Positions 27,439-36,416 of a DNA stretch of 64,000 nucleotides are shown one piece after another. The translations under genes and the position numbers were made by a program. The notes below the pieces were generated by a model. That model ran no database searches. It was not told where the DNA came from and worked only from the letters and a program-made list of their open reading frames with translations. The stretch covers positions 14,872 through 78,871 of the forward strand of contig CAVRQC010000042.1 in NCBI GenBank assembly GCA_963723205.1, given 5' to 3'. The stretch's first letter is position 1. Each line of letters opens with the position of its first letter. This stretch comes from CAVQBP01 sp963723205. GTDB lineage: Bacteria > Bacteroidota > Ignavibacteria > Ignavibacteriales > Ignavibacteriaceae.

Positions 27439-27723
27439 TTATTGTGATTCGCTATTATTTTTCATTTTAAAATGTTTAATAATTTTCCTTATTGATGAAG
27501 TAATTTTTCTTATGTCCTTAGTGATGGAATCTTTTTCAAATTGACTTGTTAATTTCTTCATCGTTTTTATATCTTTTTTTATATAGTCTTTTTCGAATTG
27601 GCTTACTTTACTTTTTAATTCGACAATTAAGCTTGACATCTGAAAATTGACTTTTTCCGTCTGAGAAGAATTTTCCCATACGTTTTTTAGCTCTTGCCAT
27701 AAATCTTTTATTTCTTCTTCCAT
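27439..27723 (-). CDS. Coiled-coil protein paired with sigma factor
   Basis: 94 aa, almost entirely helical and charged. Two internal repeats read SQFEKD-Y/S-I-x-KDI, about 19 residues apart, so the protein has grown by short duplication. It starts 12 nt after the stop of the ECF sigma gene, so the two are co-transcribed. ECF sigma genes are often followed by an anti-sigma or modulator gene; this protein lacks the membrane helix and zinc-binding anti-sigma motif, so a regulatory role is only inferred from position. Confidence 0.65.
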   Translation of the reverse strand: MEEEIKDLWQELKNVWENSSQTEKVNFQMSSLIVELKSKVSQFEKDYIKKDIKTMKKLTSQFEKDSITKDIRKITSSIRKIIKHFKMKNNSESQ

Positions 27724-27735
27724 AATTTATTTGCC

Positions 27736-28245
27736 TCAATATTTTAGTTTATGAGTTATACATTGTAATAACATATCCCTAATTCTTTTCATTTTAACAG
27801 CTATATGATTTTCCTTCAATCCAGTAATTAATGCTATTTCTTTATATGGCAATTCGTCTAAATAAAGTATAATCACAGCCCTTTCTTTTTCATTCAATGA
27901 AGAGATGCAATCTTTTAGGGCTCCAAATTTTTCTTGCTGACTTTTATCAACAGTTATTTCTGGAAGTATAAAATGAATGGATTCTAACCGAACTGTGTTG
28001 TTGTTGCTCTTCTCGAACTTCATTTTTGAACTATAACAAACATTTAGTGCAATTTTATATATCCAAGTGCTTATGCTGGATTTGCCTTTAAAAGTAGGTA
28101 GTGATTTCCATATTTGGATTACCACTTCTTGAAAAAGGTCTTGAGGCTCTATTGGAGAAACAGCATAGATCTTACATATTCTGTATATTCTATCCTTATT
28201 TCCTTCAAGTAACTTTATAAAGTCTAGTTCTGTTTGATTTTGCAT
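27736..28245 (-). CDS. ECF-type RNA polymerase sigma factor
   Basis: 169 aa, typical ECF size. Region 2 is visible as DLFQEVVIQIWKSLPTFKGKSSISTWIYKIALNVC (given here as the 2.1-2.4 core, residues ~35-70) and region 4 as LNEKERAVIILYLDELPYKEIALITG followed by a recognition helix ending VKMKRIR. It would direct RNA polymerase to a small regulon. It is the promoter-proximal gene of a two-gene unit with a coiled-coil partner. A sigma factor inside a cassette array is unusual; a short attC-like site lies upstream at 28372. Confidence 0.9.
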   Translation of the reverse strand: MQNQTELDFIKLLEGNKDRIYRICKIYAVSPIEPQDLFQEVVIQIWKSLPTFKGKSSISTWIYKIALNVCYSSKMKFEKSNNNTVRLESIHFILPEITVDKSQQEKFGALKDCISSLNEKERAVIILYLDELPYKEIALITGLKENHIAVKMKRIRDMLLQCITHKLKY

Positions 28246-28371
28246 ATTAAAAATTGTTATCTCCTATTTCTAATATATTAGTAACAAGAACTTCAGAAAT
28301 ATTACAAGAAATTTTATTTATTTAGAAATACTCCCAAAACGATAAAATTATTAATTCCATTTTTATAGAGC

Positions 28372-28480
28372 TTATAACGACCAAGGTTGAGCTGCTGCCC
28401 ATAATAAGAGAATCAGATTAATTTTATCTCAAAAATGCTGGGTGTGGAAATGCTGTCGGTTTTAAATACTTTTATAGCTG
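28372..28480. other. Short attC-like site
   Basis: Left box TTATAAC, arm CGACCAAGGTTGAGCTGCTGC, shared central hairpin region, right arm GCTGTCGGTTTTAAATAC. The right core is eroded. It separates the sigma-factor unit from the SnoaL-like gene. Confidence 0.5.
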
Positions 28481-28500
28481 ACTATTTATGATAAAGTAAA

Positions 28501-28920
28501 TTATTTTTTTCTAAATGCTTCTCCGGCTATATAAGTATCAAAAAATTCTTGGAACTTCACGATTAGTCCATCTTTTATTGTGACCAAATGAACGAAGTCA
28601 GACTCATAAATCTTTTCAGTTGATTTTACAAGACATTTCATATAACCATAGACTGCTACAGAATCATTATCGGTTAAATACTTTCGAGGTTCTAATATAA
28701 AGATTTCTTCAATTTGACGACCAATATTTACCCATTCTAAAAATCCTTTATGACCATATCGAGTTCCTTCGGTCTCATTAAAGGGATTAGATGGTTCACC
28801 CCATTCAACTTCATTACTGAGCATTGCCAGCATCGCATCGATATTCCTATTAGTAAATGCTGTATACATTTTTTGAACTAACACTATATTTTCTTCTTGA
28901 ACACTCATATAATTCTCCAT
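28501..28920 (-). CDS. SnoaL-like domain protein
   Basis: 139 aa (or 135 from the second Met at 28908). It has the cone-shaped alpha+beta NTF2/SnoaL layout: VQKMYTAFTNRNIDAMLAML helix pair, then VEWGEP, HKGFLEW, and a C-terminal sheet ending VKFQEFFDTY. The family includes polyketide cyclases, ketosteroid isomerases and non-catalytic stress proteins. The exact function is not assignable. No signal peptide. It is a one-gene cassette between a short attC and intron tail copy 6. Confidence 0.82.
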   Translation of the reverse strand: MENYMSVQEENIVLVQKMYTAFTNRNIDAMLAMLSNEVEWGEPSNPFNETEGTRYGHKGFLEWVNIGRQIEEIFILEPRKYLTDNDSVAVYGYMKCLVKSTEKIYESDFVHLVTIKDGLIVKFQEFFDTYIAGEAFRKK

Positions 28921-28943
28921 AAGCTGATTTATATTTAGCTAAT

Positions 28944-29017
28944 GTCGTGGTAGGAATGCCTGTTACCAGGCACACCCCACACAGCTCCCGACATGCAGTT
29001 TTTACGCACCGAGCTTG
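28944..29017 (-). mobile_element. Group II intron 3' tail (D5-D6), copy 6
   Basis: Diverged tail: D5 AAGCTCGGTGCGTAAAAACTG, D6 GGTAACAGGCATTCC, ending CACGAC. The D5 base pair change (C to T opposite GAG) keeps pairing with CGGGAG. It lies 23 nt from the SnoaL gene start. Confidence 0.65.
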
Positions 29018-29138
29018 TTATTTTAGAAGTACTTTAATTATTAGGGTTGGTTTTATTTTTTAAAGAAATAAAAACAATAAAATTGTTTTACCACACATAT
29101 TGATTTTTTATATAACGGCTTGAAATGTATTGTTATAT
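29018..29138. other. Half attC fused to intron tail, copy 3
   Basis: Same composite as at 25722 and 26570: AT hairpin with AACAATAAAAT, then AACGGCTTGAAATG and core box GTTATAT at 29132-29138. The left arm is absent. Confidence 0.6.
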
Positions 29139-29234
29139 CTTTATTAAATAATTTTGAAATTTAGAAAATAGATTAGGAACATTTATATCATATTCATAAT
29201 CAATTTCTATAAGCTTATAACCAAAATCTTGCAT
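29133..29234 (-). pseudogene. C-terminal remnant of a lost cassette gene
   Basis: A 33-codon frame (MQDFGYKLIEIDYEYD... ending NYLIKI) whose stop overlaps the attC core box. Upstream the coding pattern stops abruptly. It looks like the end of a larger gene. Confidence 0.35.
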
Positions 29235-29294
29235 AGGAATTTCTTCTTTTCGTCATTTGAATGAACTTTTAATTGCTAGTTGTAATGAGTCCAT

Positions 29295-30434
29295 CTAGTC
29301 AAACAATGAATATATATAATCCTTCAGCAAGGCATAAGAATCATTCTTTATACCCCATTGGTTATAATTTCCAGCCGTAGAAATAACTATTAAGTCATTA
29401 TCAATATCCCAATAAATATGCTGGTCCCCATTACCAATAGCAGATACAATATTGAATCTCCTGTTCCGTGTACTATCAGACCAAATCCAAAATTGATACC
29501 CATATGCATCATTCCCTTCAGCAACTGAACTGGGAAATTCAATCTTTTTTGCGAAGGATTCCTTTACCCATCCCGCGAGTAAAATTTGTTTGCCATTCCA
29601 CTTTCCATTGTTTCGGTAAAGAACAGCAAATTTCAACAAGTCTTCAGATGTCAATCTTAATCCCGATGCTGCCCCAAACTTGTCTTTTAATATTGATTTA
29701 TTCCATCTTGAATAACGGTTCCATTCAATTTTTTTTATTCCTAAAGGTTTAAATAAATATTTTTCAGCAAATTGCTCGATGTCATATCCTGATGCTCTTT
29801 CAATTATTTCTGCTAAAACCTGTGTGGCGCCTCCATTATAATTAAACCGGGTACCGGGAATGTTTTCCAAAGGTTTATCAAGCACATATTTAACGGGATC
29901 ATCGCTATAAACCATTTTAATTTCATCGTTCTCGGGATTGTTATAAGGTAAATTTTCATTCCAGGAAAGGCCGGTAGTCATAGTAAGAAAATGCTCAATA
30001 GTCCAATCTTTCTTTTTATCATCAAACGCATATTCCGGGAAAAATTTTGATACTTTTTCATGAACATTATTTATCAAGCCTTCCTGAATAGCAATACCTA
30101 TGCAGGCTGATACTATGCTTTTTGTTATACTTCTTAAATCGTGCAGAGTAGTATCGTTATGTACTACAACTCCAAGATCACTGCCCCAATTCTGATCTTT
30201 GCCGTCAAAGTATTTTTCGTAAAACAATTTCCCATTTTTTGCTATTAAAATGCTGTGAATGTTGGGGTAAACCTGTTCAGATATATTTGTTGTCATCTCA
30301 TTTAAGATAAGTGTATCGACCCCAATTTCAACCGGAGAAGCTATCTGAATGTAGTTATCAGATTTTTGAGAAGAATTTTTAGAACACCCACAAAATAGCT
30401 GGAGTAGGATAAGGGGTAATATTAATTTTTTCAT
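29295..30434 (-). CDS. Serine beta-lactamase-like lipoprotein hydrolase
   Basis: 379 aa. Lipoprotein signal with lipobox LFCGC at residues ~13-17. The mature part matches the class C beta-lactamase/PBP-like fold (beta-lactamase family, Pfam Beta-lactamase): nucleophile motif SITKS (S-x-x-K), a Tyr-x-Asn box in the FNYNGGATQ segment, and a C-terminal GNGDQH box in place of KTG. Members are esterases, D-aminopeptidases or peptidases more often than true beta-lactamases. It is probably attached to the inner face of the outer membrane. Cassette between a half attC and a short attC. Confidence 0.85.
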   Translation of the reverse strand: MKKLILPLILLQLFCGCSKNSSQKSDNYIQIASPVEIGVDTLILNEMTTNISEQVYPNIHSILIAKNGKLFYEKYFDGKDQNWGSDLGVVVHNDTTLHDLRSITKSIVSACIGIAIQEGLINNVHEKVSKFFPEYAFDDKKKDWTIEHFLTMTTGLSWNENLPYNNPENDEIKMVYSDDPVKYVLDKPLENIPGTRFNYNGGATQVLAEIIERASGYDIEQFAEKYLFKPLGIKKIEWNRYSRWNKSILKDKFGAASGLRLTSEDLLKFAVLYRNNGKWNGKQILLAGWVKESFAKKIEFPSSVAEGNDAYGYQFWIWSDSTRNRRFNIVSAIGNGDQHIYWDIDNDLIVISTAGNYNQWGIKNDSYALLKDYIYSLFD

Positions 30435-30458
30435 TATTTGAACCTATTTTTATTAACT

Positions 30459-30570
30459 GTATAACGTCCATGCAATTAAGCTGCAGCCCAGACCAAAAGA
30501 ATTAGTTTAATTTTATCTCAGAAATGCTGGGTGCGTATACGTAGTTAGTTTGAATTACATTTTATATACG
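30459..30570. other. Short attC-like site
   Basis: Left box GTATAAC, arm GTCCATGCAATTAAGCTGCAG, shared central hairpin region (GAATTAGTTTAATTTTATCTC), right arm AGTTTGAATTACATTTTATATACG. Boxes are partly conserved. Confidence 0.5.
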
Positions 30571-30613
30571 TTTTTATTTAATTAAATCAACAAAATGGAA
30601 TATTGAATAACTT

Positions 30614-30915
30614 TTAATTATTCTTGAATCCCATTATCCCTTTAATATATTTAGCATTCTCCATACTTGTTAACTTTCCCAATAGTTCTAAAGCTCCTCC
30701 AGTTTCTGTTATTTTACTGGCAACTTCGGCAACACATAACATCAATAAAGTAATTAAAATACCGCAAAATACATATGCTAGGATACTTGCTGCACCTAGA
30801 GCAGCTGCAATAATAGCTGGCAATACAAATATTCCTGATCCAATTACAGTATTAATAATATTAGAGCTAAGCCCTAAAAAACTAATTTCTCTTTTAAATT
30901 CTCTTTTTTATTCAT
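30614..30915 (-). pseudogene. N-terminal fragment of an APC-family amino-acid permease
   Basis: The frame encodes the first membrane segments of an amino acid/polyamine permease: NTVIGSGIFVLPAIIAAAL and AYVFCGILITLLMLCVAEV, then TETGGA, after which it ends in unrelated sequence at ~100 residues. Full transporters have ~12 helices and 430-500 aa, so most of the gene is missing. The ATG at 30915 is out of frame with the rest because of a single-base indel in an A run. It is therefore a truncated, non-functional gene carried between two attC sites. Confidence 0.7.
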
Positions 30916-30941
30916 TTATGTTGTTTGTGTCATCATATTGC

Positions 30942-31072
30942 GCCTAACGTTTATGTATAAGATTAGTTGCGTGGTTTAAGCACCTAATTTAGCAAATACA
31001 AACCGAATAGAAGATCCGCGAGGATTTCCTAAGTAGGCTTGCACAAGCAATTAATTTTATACGATGTTGTAC
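30942..31072. other. attC site, third sequence class (131 nt)
   Basis: Box GCCTAAC, arm GTTTATGTATAAGATTAG, right arm TTAATTTTATACGATGTTGTACGC with box GTTGTAC. Its arms and interior differ in sequence from the other sites but keep the same architecture, so at least this cassette comes from another attC lineage. Confidence 0.65.
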
Positions 31073-31081
31073 GCTGCCTTT

Positions 31082-31445
31082 TTATTTATTTTTGATTTCA
31101 ACACTTATAATATGTATATCATTTTCACCTACATTTTCCAATCTATGAGGTGTCAGTGGTTCAGTCCAAACGGCAGTAGAAGGTAAAGGTGATTTGTCAA
31201 AATTTCTTGAATCAACTACAATATTATTTTTGTCATCATATCTGACGAAATCTGACCAGCTCAAAATATAAAGTGTTGCTGGCCATTTATGAGTATGAAG
31301 TGCTGTTATTTCATTTGGACGAATAAGAGTGTCAAGAACTCTGACAGCATCATTTTCTAATAACAGTTTGTGATGTTCTGGTGCAGCGGTTAAAGCATCT
31401 AAATTCGTCAGGCCAGGTCCAAGTTGAGTTTTTATTATCCTTCAT
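31082..31445 (-). pseudogene. Cupin-domain protein, frameshifted near its start
   Basis: From ATG 31445 the frame reads MKDNK and is then broken by one extra A in a run of five. In the next frame it continues through a single cupin barrel: EHHKLLLEND, ALHTHKWPATLYIL with a metal-binding His pair, and PHRLENVGENDIHIISVE at the C-terminus (residues ~110-122). Without the indel the protein would be ~121 aa, normal for a small cupin. An uninterrupted open part is 31082-31264. It may be an assembly error or a young pseudogene. An attC-like half box (GTACAAC) lies upstream near 31478. Confidence 0.65.
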
Positions 31446-31625
31446 AATTATTCTATTAAAGGTTTCCTTTGGTTGCGTACAACGTGTGTGTAAATGTAAT
31501 TGTTCTCGCACAAAATTAAGTCTTTTTCAAAACCTGAAATTTTCCCCCATTTATAAATCTTATTATCTACAGTTGGGGCAGATTCCATCAAGACTAATTT
31601 ATGATTATAGGAGTCAACTAACAGT

Positions 31626-33608
31626 TTAAGGTACGCAACTGTAAATTACTATATCTTTAATCAATAATTTATTATCGGCGATTAAATTCTTGACTTGGAA
31701 TGTTAGTTTAAACTTTTCTGTAGATATTGAAGGTTCAAATATATAATGAAACTGATGATCCCCTTTATCAAGAAAACTGACCGATATATTATGTGTTAAA
31801 ATATACTTCGATGAACTATACTCGGAAAGATTAATATAGAACTTATCAAAATAGTCTTTATTATTTAGGGATATTTCTACGATGTAAGTTCTTAAGGGTT
31901 TTAAATTTGGTATCTTTGTTTCATTATATTTCGGAAGTTCATCTTTGTTGCTAAATGTATAAAAGTAAGACCATTTTGAAGTCTTTTTAGAAAACTCAAT
32001 CTCAACCATAGATTTATTATTGAGCGAGAAAGTCAAATTTTTATTTTCACTCATAAAAATCTTTTCGTTTGACATTCTATCCAAAGCAAATAAAGTATCA
32101 TATTTTATTTCACTAGTAGTAATATGCGAAAAAACTATTCCGTTATAATCTATAATTGGAAATTGATCCGCATAAATAAATCTAAAATTATTTAAATATT
32201 TAAGGACCTTTTCATTAGTAATATCATCCCACAATTTACTATCAGCGTGGCTCCAAAGTTGCCGTATAGCGCTTCTTGAATAAAGAATATAAAATGGGGC
32301 TTTAGGAAATTTATCAGAAATATTTAAAGACTTTATATTTAATCTATTAAAATTTGGGAACAGTCGAAAATCACGAACTTGTTTTAAAGGAACGTATACG
32401 GTATCATCGAAATCACTTACCATTTTATCTTTAAGAATTCTGTCGGGGACAAAATAACTGTCTTGATTAAAAAATACTAGGAAAGGGTTGTCAAGTCTTT
32501 CTCTTATTTCAAAAATAAAAAGTAAGGTGGTAAATAAAATTAAAATGATGTTGATATTTTTAATTTTTAATTTTTTTCTAATGAACTTAGACATTTCAAC
32601 AATACCCCAGCTGGATATGATGTTTAATACAATCAAAAAACCTACAATATACCTAAACCATGGAGGTAATGAAGGGATTAACGGATCAAAACTTACAACT
32701 GAATAAGTATATAATATGTAAAGTAGTAGTCCACCCGTAAAAATAGATAGTACTATGAAGTTCCGTCTTATTATTGCCCAGATTATTCCCAGTAATCCCC
32801 CGAAAATCAAAATTTTACCGCTAAATAAATTAAATATATTGATAGGAGAGGTGAAAATATATTCAAACACCGTAACCTTGGGTAAATAAACTTTGAATTC
32901 ATCGACTGTAACCATGAATATTTTAAATCTAATAAACGGATCCCCTGTAATTAAAAAATACATAATCATTTCACAAACAATGAACGCTGCAAAAATTGCG
33001 ATATATTTAATTGTTTTATGGAGAGCTTTAGTCTTTATATATTCAATTAATGGAATAGTAACAAGGAATACAATTACTGGTAACTTAGTAAGATATGTAA
33101 GAAAGCCGAAGAATGTGGAAAATAATAAAATATATTTGTTATTAATATTGTCTAAATATATTAAAAATAAATAAAGTGAAGATACTGCCCAAAAAAATGC
33201 TGGTATATCCGGAAATACGTTTGTAGATTGATATGAAATAATATACGACGGTAACATTAAAATTATTGAAATAAATGCTACTCTTAATCCAAATAATTTT
33301 TTGGTCAATAGTAGAACAACTAGGAATAGCAATACTGAAAAGCCAATTGCTAATAAATAATAAGTAAAAATCGAGTAGCCAAATATTTTAATTAAAATTT
33401 TTAATGGAATTAATAGTCCTATTCTAAAATTAAAATGATTGGGATTGACAAAACCATACGGAGACAAATTTTGAGCTTTTAACATATAAGCTGTGTCGTC
33501 AGTTGTCGATGGATGTTCAATAAATATAATTTCAAAAGCGATTGCCAATAAAAAAGACAGAAGTAGGATAAATAACCATAGCCGCCTATAATCTTTTTTA
33601 TACATCAT
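31626..33608 (-). CDS. GT-C family membrane glycosyltransferase (ArnT/PMT-like)
   Basis: 660 aa with about 10-12 membrane helices in residues 1-360 and a soluble C-terminal domain. The first periplasmic loop carries the acidic pair of GT-C enzymes (TTDDTAYMLKAQNL). Such enzymes move a sugar from a polyprenyl-phosphate carrier to lipid, protein or glycan on the periplasmic side. Last gene of a four-gene minus-strand operon with two methyltransferases, a GT2 enzyme and an SMR-like transporter; the set mirrors the ArnC/ArnEF/ArnT logic. The acceptor is unknown. Very AT-rich coding sequence. Confidence 0.82.
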   Translation of the reverse strand: MMYKKDYRRLWLFILLLSFLLAIAFEIIFIEHPSTTDDTAYMLKAQNLSPYGFVNPNHFNFRIGLLIPLKILIKIFGYSIFTYYLLAIGFSVLLFLVVLLLTKKLFGLRVAFISIILMLPSYIISYQSTNVFPDIPAFFWAVSSLYLFLIYLDNINNKYILLFSTFFGFLTYLTKLPVIVFLVTIPLIEYIKTKALHKTIKYIAIFAAFIVCEMIMYFLITGDPFIRFKIFMVTVDEFKVYLPKVTVFEYIFTSPINIFNLFSGKILIFGGLLGIIWAIIRRNFIVLSIFTGGLLLYILYTYSVVSFDPLIPSLPPWFRYIVGFLIVLNIISSWGIVEMSKFIRKKLKIKNINIILILFTTLLFIFEIRERLDNPFLVFFNQDSYFVPDRILKDKMVSDFDDTVYVPLKQVRDFRLFPNFNRLNIKSLNISDKFPKAPFYILYSRSAIRQLWSHADSKLWDDITNEKVLKYLNNFRFIYADQFPIIDYNGIVFSHITTSEIKYDTLFALDRMSNEKIFMSENKNLTFSLNNKSMVEIEFSKKTSKWSYFYTFSNKDELPKYNETKIPNLKPLRTYIVEISLNNKDYFDKFYINLSEYSSSKYILTHNISVSFLDKGDHQFHYIFEPSISTEKFKLTFQVKNLIADNKLLIKDIVIYSCVP

Positions 33609-33638
33609 GAACCCTTTTACTAATTTAAATCGTTATGA

Positions 33639-34466
33639 TTAATTTTCTTTTATGTTAATTTTTCCATCATAAATATTCAAATGCAATCCATGTTTTTTAT
33701 TAGGACTTTCGAAGTAGTTAGGAATTTTTAATACTGTTAACAAACGTGTAGCAAAAAGGAGAGGAAAATAGTTACAAATTTTATCAATTTTTCTCATAAA
33801 GCCGTAAAGGTAATCAGGGAACAATTGAGGTTTGCTATAGCCACCCGAAGCGACATAAGAAATTGCAGAAATTTTTTTTAAGTATATTATCTCCCATCCT
33901 GATAATAATTCAGGATAATTATCAGCATTGTTAAAAATTTTAAACGCATTCCCTTGGGCTGCATAATAGCCACTTTCTTCAACAATTTTATTGCTAACAA
34001 CAGAAGTATTTATTTTTTTTAATAATCCAACAGGTTCATGATGAAATAAGCCAAAAACTATCAAACCCAATAAACTCAGCCATAGATCAAAAATAATAAC
34101 TCTCCCATTTTTTACAAGTATTCTTTTAAATTCCTGAAAGGCATTAGCCGGAAATTCAATATGATGGAAAACATCAAAAATAATTATATTGGAAACTGAA
34201 TTATTCTCAAAACTTGTTATATAAACACTTTCTGTTCTATCAATCCATGGATTCGGGAAAATGTCAGTACAAACACAATCAGGTATAACTTCTTTAATCT
34301 TAGCGATCCCGGATCCGAATTCTATAATATTGCCCTGGATATTCCTGTCAACACAACTATTTATCAAAGTATAAAACTGCTTATAAATATCGCTTAATAT
34401 TTTTTTATTCTTCCAATACTCCAGGTTTAGATATATTTCTTTATTATAATGTTCTAAAATTGTCAT
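33639..34466 (-). CDS. SAM-dependent methyltransferase
   Basis: 275 aa. The class I methyltransferase glycine motif is IIEFGSGIAKI (residues ~43-53), followed by CTDIFPNPW with the acidic residue that binds SAM ribose, and IFDVFHHIEFPANAFQEF as motif IV. The C-terminal part is longer than usual and poorly conserved. The position between the SMR-like transporter and the GT-C transferase suggests it methylates a glycan or lipid-linked sugar, but this is inferred only from context. It starts 176 nt downstream of the transporter. Confidence 0.8.
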   Translation of the reverse strand: MTILEHYNKEIYLNLEYWKNKKILSDIYKQFYTLINSCVDRNIQGNIIEFGSGIAKIKEVIPDCVCTDIFPNPWIDRTESVYITSFENNSVSNIIIFDVFHHIEFPANAFQEFKRILVKNGRVIIFDLWLSLLGLIVFGLFHHEPVGLLKKINTSVVSNKIVEESGYYAAQGNAFKIFNNADNYPELLSGWEIIYLKKISAISYVASGGYSKPQLFPDYLYGFMRKIDKICNYFPLLFATRLLTVLKIPNYFESPNKKHGLHLNIYDGKINIKEN

Positions 34467-34642
34467 TTAATTATTTATAAGCCTTAGTATATATAGAACC
34501 AGAAACTCCTTAAGAAGCGGCAAGCTTTCCAAAACCTTTCCGAATTTTATTACACTCTGAATCAGTCTTATTGGGGTTGACGGATGCAACCGGTTATAAT
34601 TCTTGATTCTTCCATATAATTCAGTTTATTTAATAATTCATG

Positions 34643-35002
34643 CTATTTTGAGACAATAAATATGCCTAAAATAATTATTAACATGCCAATAATACGTTTC
34701 GTGGTAATTTGTTCATTCAAGAATAAATAGGAGAGGATAATAAGCAAAAGAAAAATAGAAGCCGTAACTATCGGATAAATATAACTAACTTCAAATTTAG
34801 ATAGTATATACAAATATAATAAAAAACCAATGCCATATAAGAACAAACCTGCCCAAACATATTTGTTAGCAGTAACTTCAAATATCTTGGCAACCAGGTT
34901 GGATTGCTTATTAATCGTAATATTTCTCATTGCAAACCGTAAACTTATCTGCGCTGAAGTATTGGCTGTAATTGCTAATAAAAGGGCTAAGTATTTCAGC
35001 AT
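34643..35002 (-). CDS. SMR/EamA-type small transporter (ArnE/F-like)
   Basis: 119 aa with four membrane helices, the size of small multidrug resistance (SMR) proteins. The pattern SAQISLRFAM near the start and FEVSYIYPIVTASIFLLLIILSYLFLNEQ (residues ~70-98) followed by RIIGMLIIILGIF fits SMR/EamA domains. In this operon it most likely flips a polyprenyl-linked sugar to the periplasm, as ArnE/ArnF do for the Arn pathway (inference). It lies 10 nt after the methyltransferase-GT2 gene. Confidence 0.78.
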   Translation of the reverse strand: MLKYLALLLAITANTSAQISLRFAMRNITINKQSNLVAKIFEVTANKYVWAGLFLYGIGFLLYLYILSKFEVSYIYPIVTASIFLLLIILSYLFLNEQITTKRIIGMLIIILGIFIVSK

Positions 35003-35012
35003 TTATGTACTC

Positions 35013-36416
35013 CTAAATAAATTTAATTTTTCTGGCTGCAAAAAAGCTCATTTTAATTAGCAACCAGCCATGTATAAATCTTTTTATTTGAGTTTCACCA
35101 TATTGCCTGTTATAGTATCGAATGGGAATTTCCACTATCTTTAGGTTTTGTTTGGATGCGCCAAATAATAAATCAAAATCGCCAAATGGATCAAAATCGC
35201 CGAAATAAATTCTATTCTTTTTTAACTTCTCATATTCTGATCTGAAAAGCACCTTAGTTCCGCAAAGAGTATCTTTAAGTTTCTGACTTAGTAAATATGT
35301 AAATAACGTTCCAAAGATTTTATTTGCAATGAGATTTAAGGAACGCATAGCCTGCCCTTCCATTGGATATACAAGTCTGCACCCATTAATGAACTCTCCT
35401 TTATTGGAAACGAGTGCATCATAATATTTCGGCAGTTCTTCTGGGGGCATAGTTAAATCTGCATCTAAAATCATCAAAACATCACCAGTGGCTTTATCAA
35501 ATGCTTCCCTGACTGCATTACCTTTCCCCTTGCCATTTTGTTTTAATACAATAATATTTTTATCAGAATATTTTTCCTTAACTCTCACAATTTCATTGTA
35601 AGTTCCATCCTGTGAGTTTCCTTCAACAAAAATAAATTCTTGCTGAGTCCCAAAACTAGGAGTTCTTATTATAGCATTTTCAATATTACCTTTTTCGTTT
35701 CTACAAGGAATAATTATTGAAGCAGAATAATTTATGTTTGGATGTTCTATTTTACGTGCTATTATAAAATTAACTAAATATAATTTTCTTATAAGCGGAA
35801 GATTAACTAAAAATGAATTGAAAAAAGCACTTATTAATGGTATATACTTAGGAAAAAGAATTTTATGTTCAGCTTTTATAATTTCAAAACCTTCAAGATA
35901 TAATAAGTTCTCAATATCTTTTACAGACAACCAATTCGTTAATGGTTGCTTTTGTTTTAATCCGATTCTTTCTCCGTGCTTTATAATTGGCTCCCACAGA
36001 AAATTATAATTGGATATAATGATTTTAGTTTTTGAATTTACTAAATGATTAAGATTCTTAAACATTTTCTGCACATCCTGCAGCGAACAAAGGAGATCAG
36101 ATATAATTATATAATCAAATGTTGACTTCAAATCTATTTCTTCGGCATTTTGAATTTCAAAAGATAAATTCTTAAATCTTTTAGCAGCAATTGCAATCAT
36201 TTCTGGAGAGAAGTCTATTCCCAAACCATATCCGGGATTTACTGCATTTAATAACTCACCAGTTCCACATCCTATTTCCAGAACACGGGAATCTTCAGGG
36301 ATAAAAAAGCAGTAATACTTTTCTAAAAGTTGGTGATAATACCAATTCCTTTTTTTCCACTTTGTACGATGAGGTGCAATTGAATCAAAATATTCTTTTA
36401 AAATATTACTCATCAA
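35013..36416 (-). CDS. Fused SAM methyltransferase and GT2 glycosyltransferase
   Basis: 467 aa with two domains. Residues ~1-215 are a class I SAM methyltransferase (motif I VLEIGCGTGELL, then DYIIISDLLCS). Residues ~225-467 are a family 2 glycosyltransferase (SASIIIPCRNEKGNIENAI, then the nucleotide/metal DxD region LMILDADLTMPP). The GT2 part resembles polyprenyl-phosphate glycosyltransferases (ArnC/DPM1-like), which make the lipid-linked sugar used by GT-C enzymes. First gene of the operon. The fusion joins synthesis and methylation in one chain. Confidence 0.85.
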   Translation of the reverse strand: MMSNILKEYFDSIAPHRTKWKKRNWYYHQLLEKYYCFFIPEDSRVLEIGCGTGELLNAVNPGYGLGIDFSPEMIAIAAKRFKNLSFEIQNAEEIDLKSTFDYIIISDLLCSLQDVQKMFKNLNHLVNSKTKIIISNYNFLWEPIIKHGERIGLKQKQPLTNWLSVKDIENLLYLEGFEIIKAEHKILFPKYIPLISAFFNSFLVNLPLIRKLYLVNFIIARKIEHPNINYSASIIIPCRNEKGNIENAIIRTPSFGTQQEFIFVEGNSQDGTYNEIVRVKEKYSDKNIIVLKQNGKGKGNAVREAFDKATGDVLMILDADLTMPPEELPKYYDALVSNKGEFINGCRLVYPMEGQAMRSLNLIANKIFGTLFTYLLSQKLKDTLCGTKVLFRSEYEKLKKNRIYFGDFDPFGDFDLLFGASKQNLKIVEIPIRYYNRQYGETQIKRFIHGWLLIKMSFFAARKIKFI

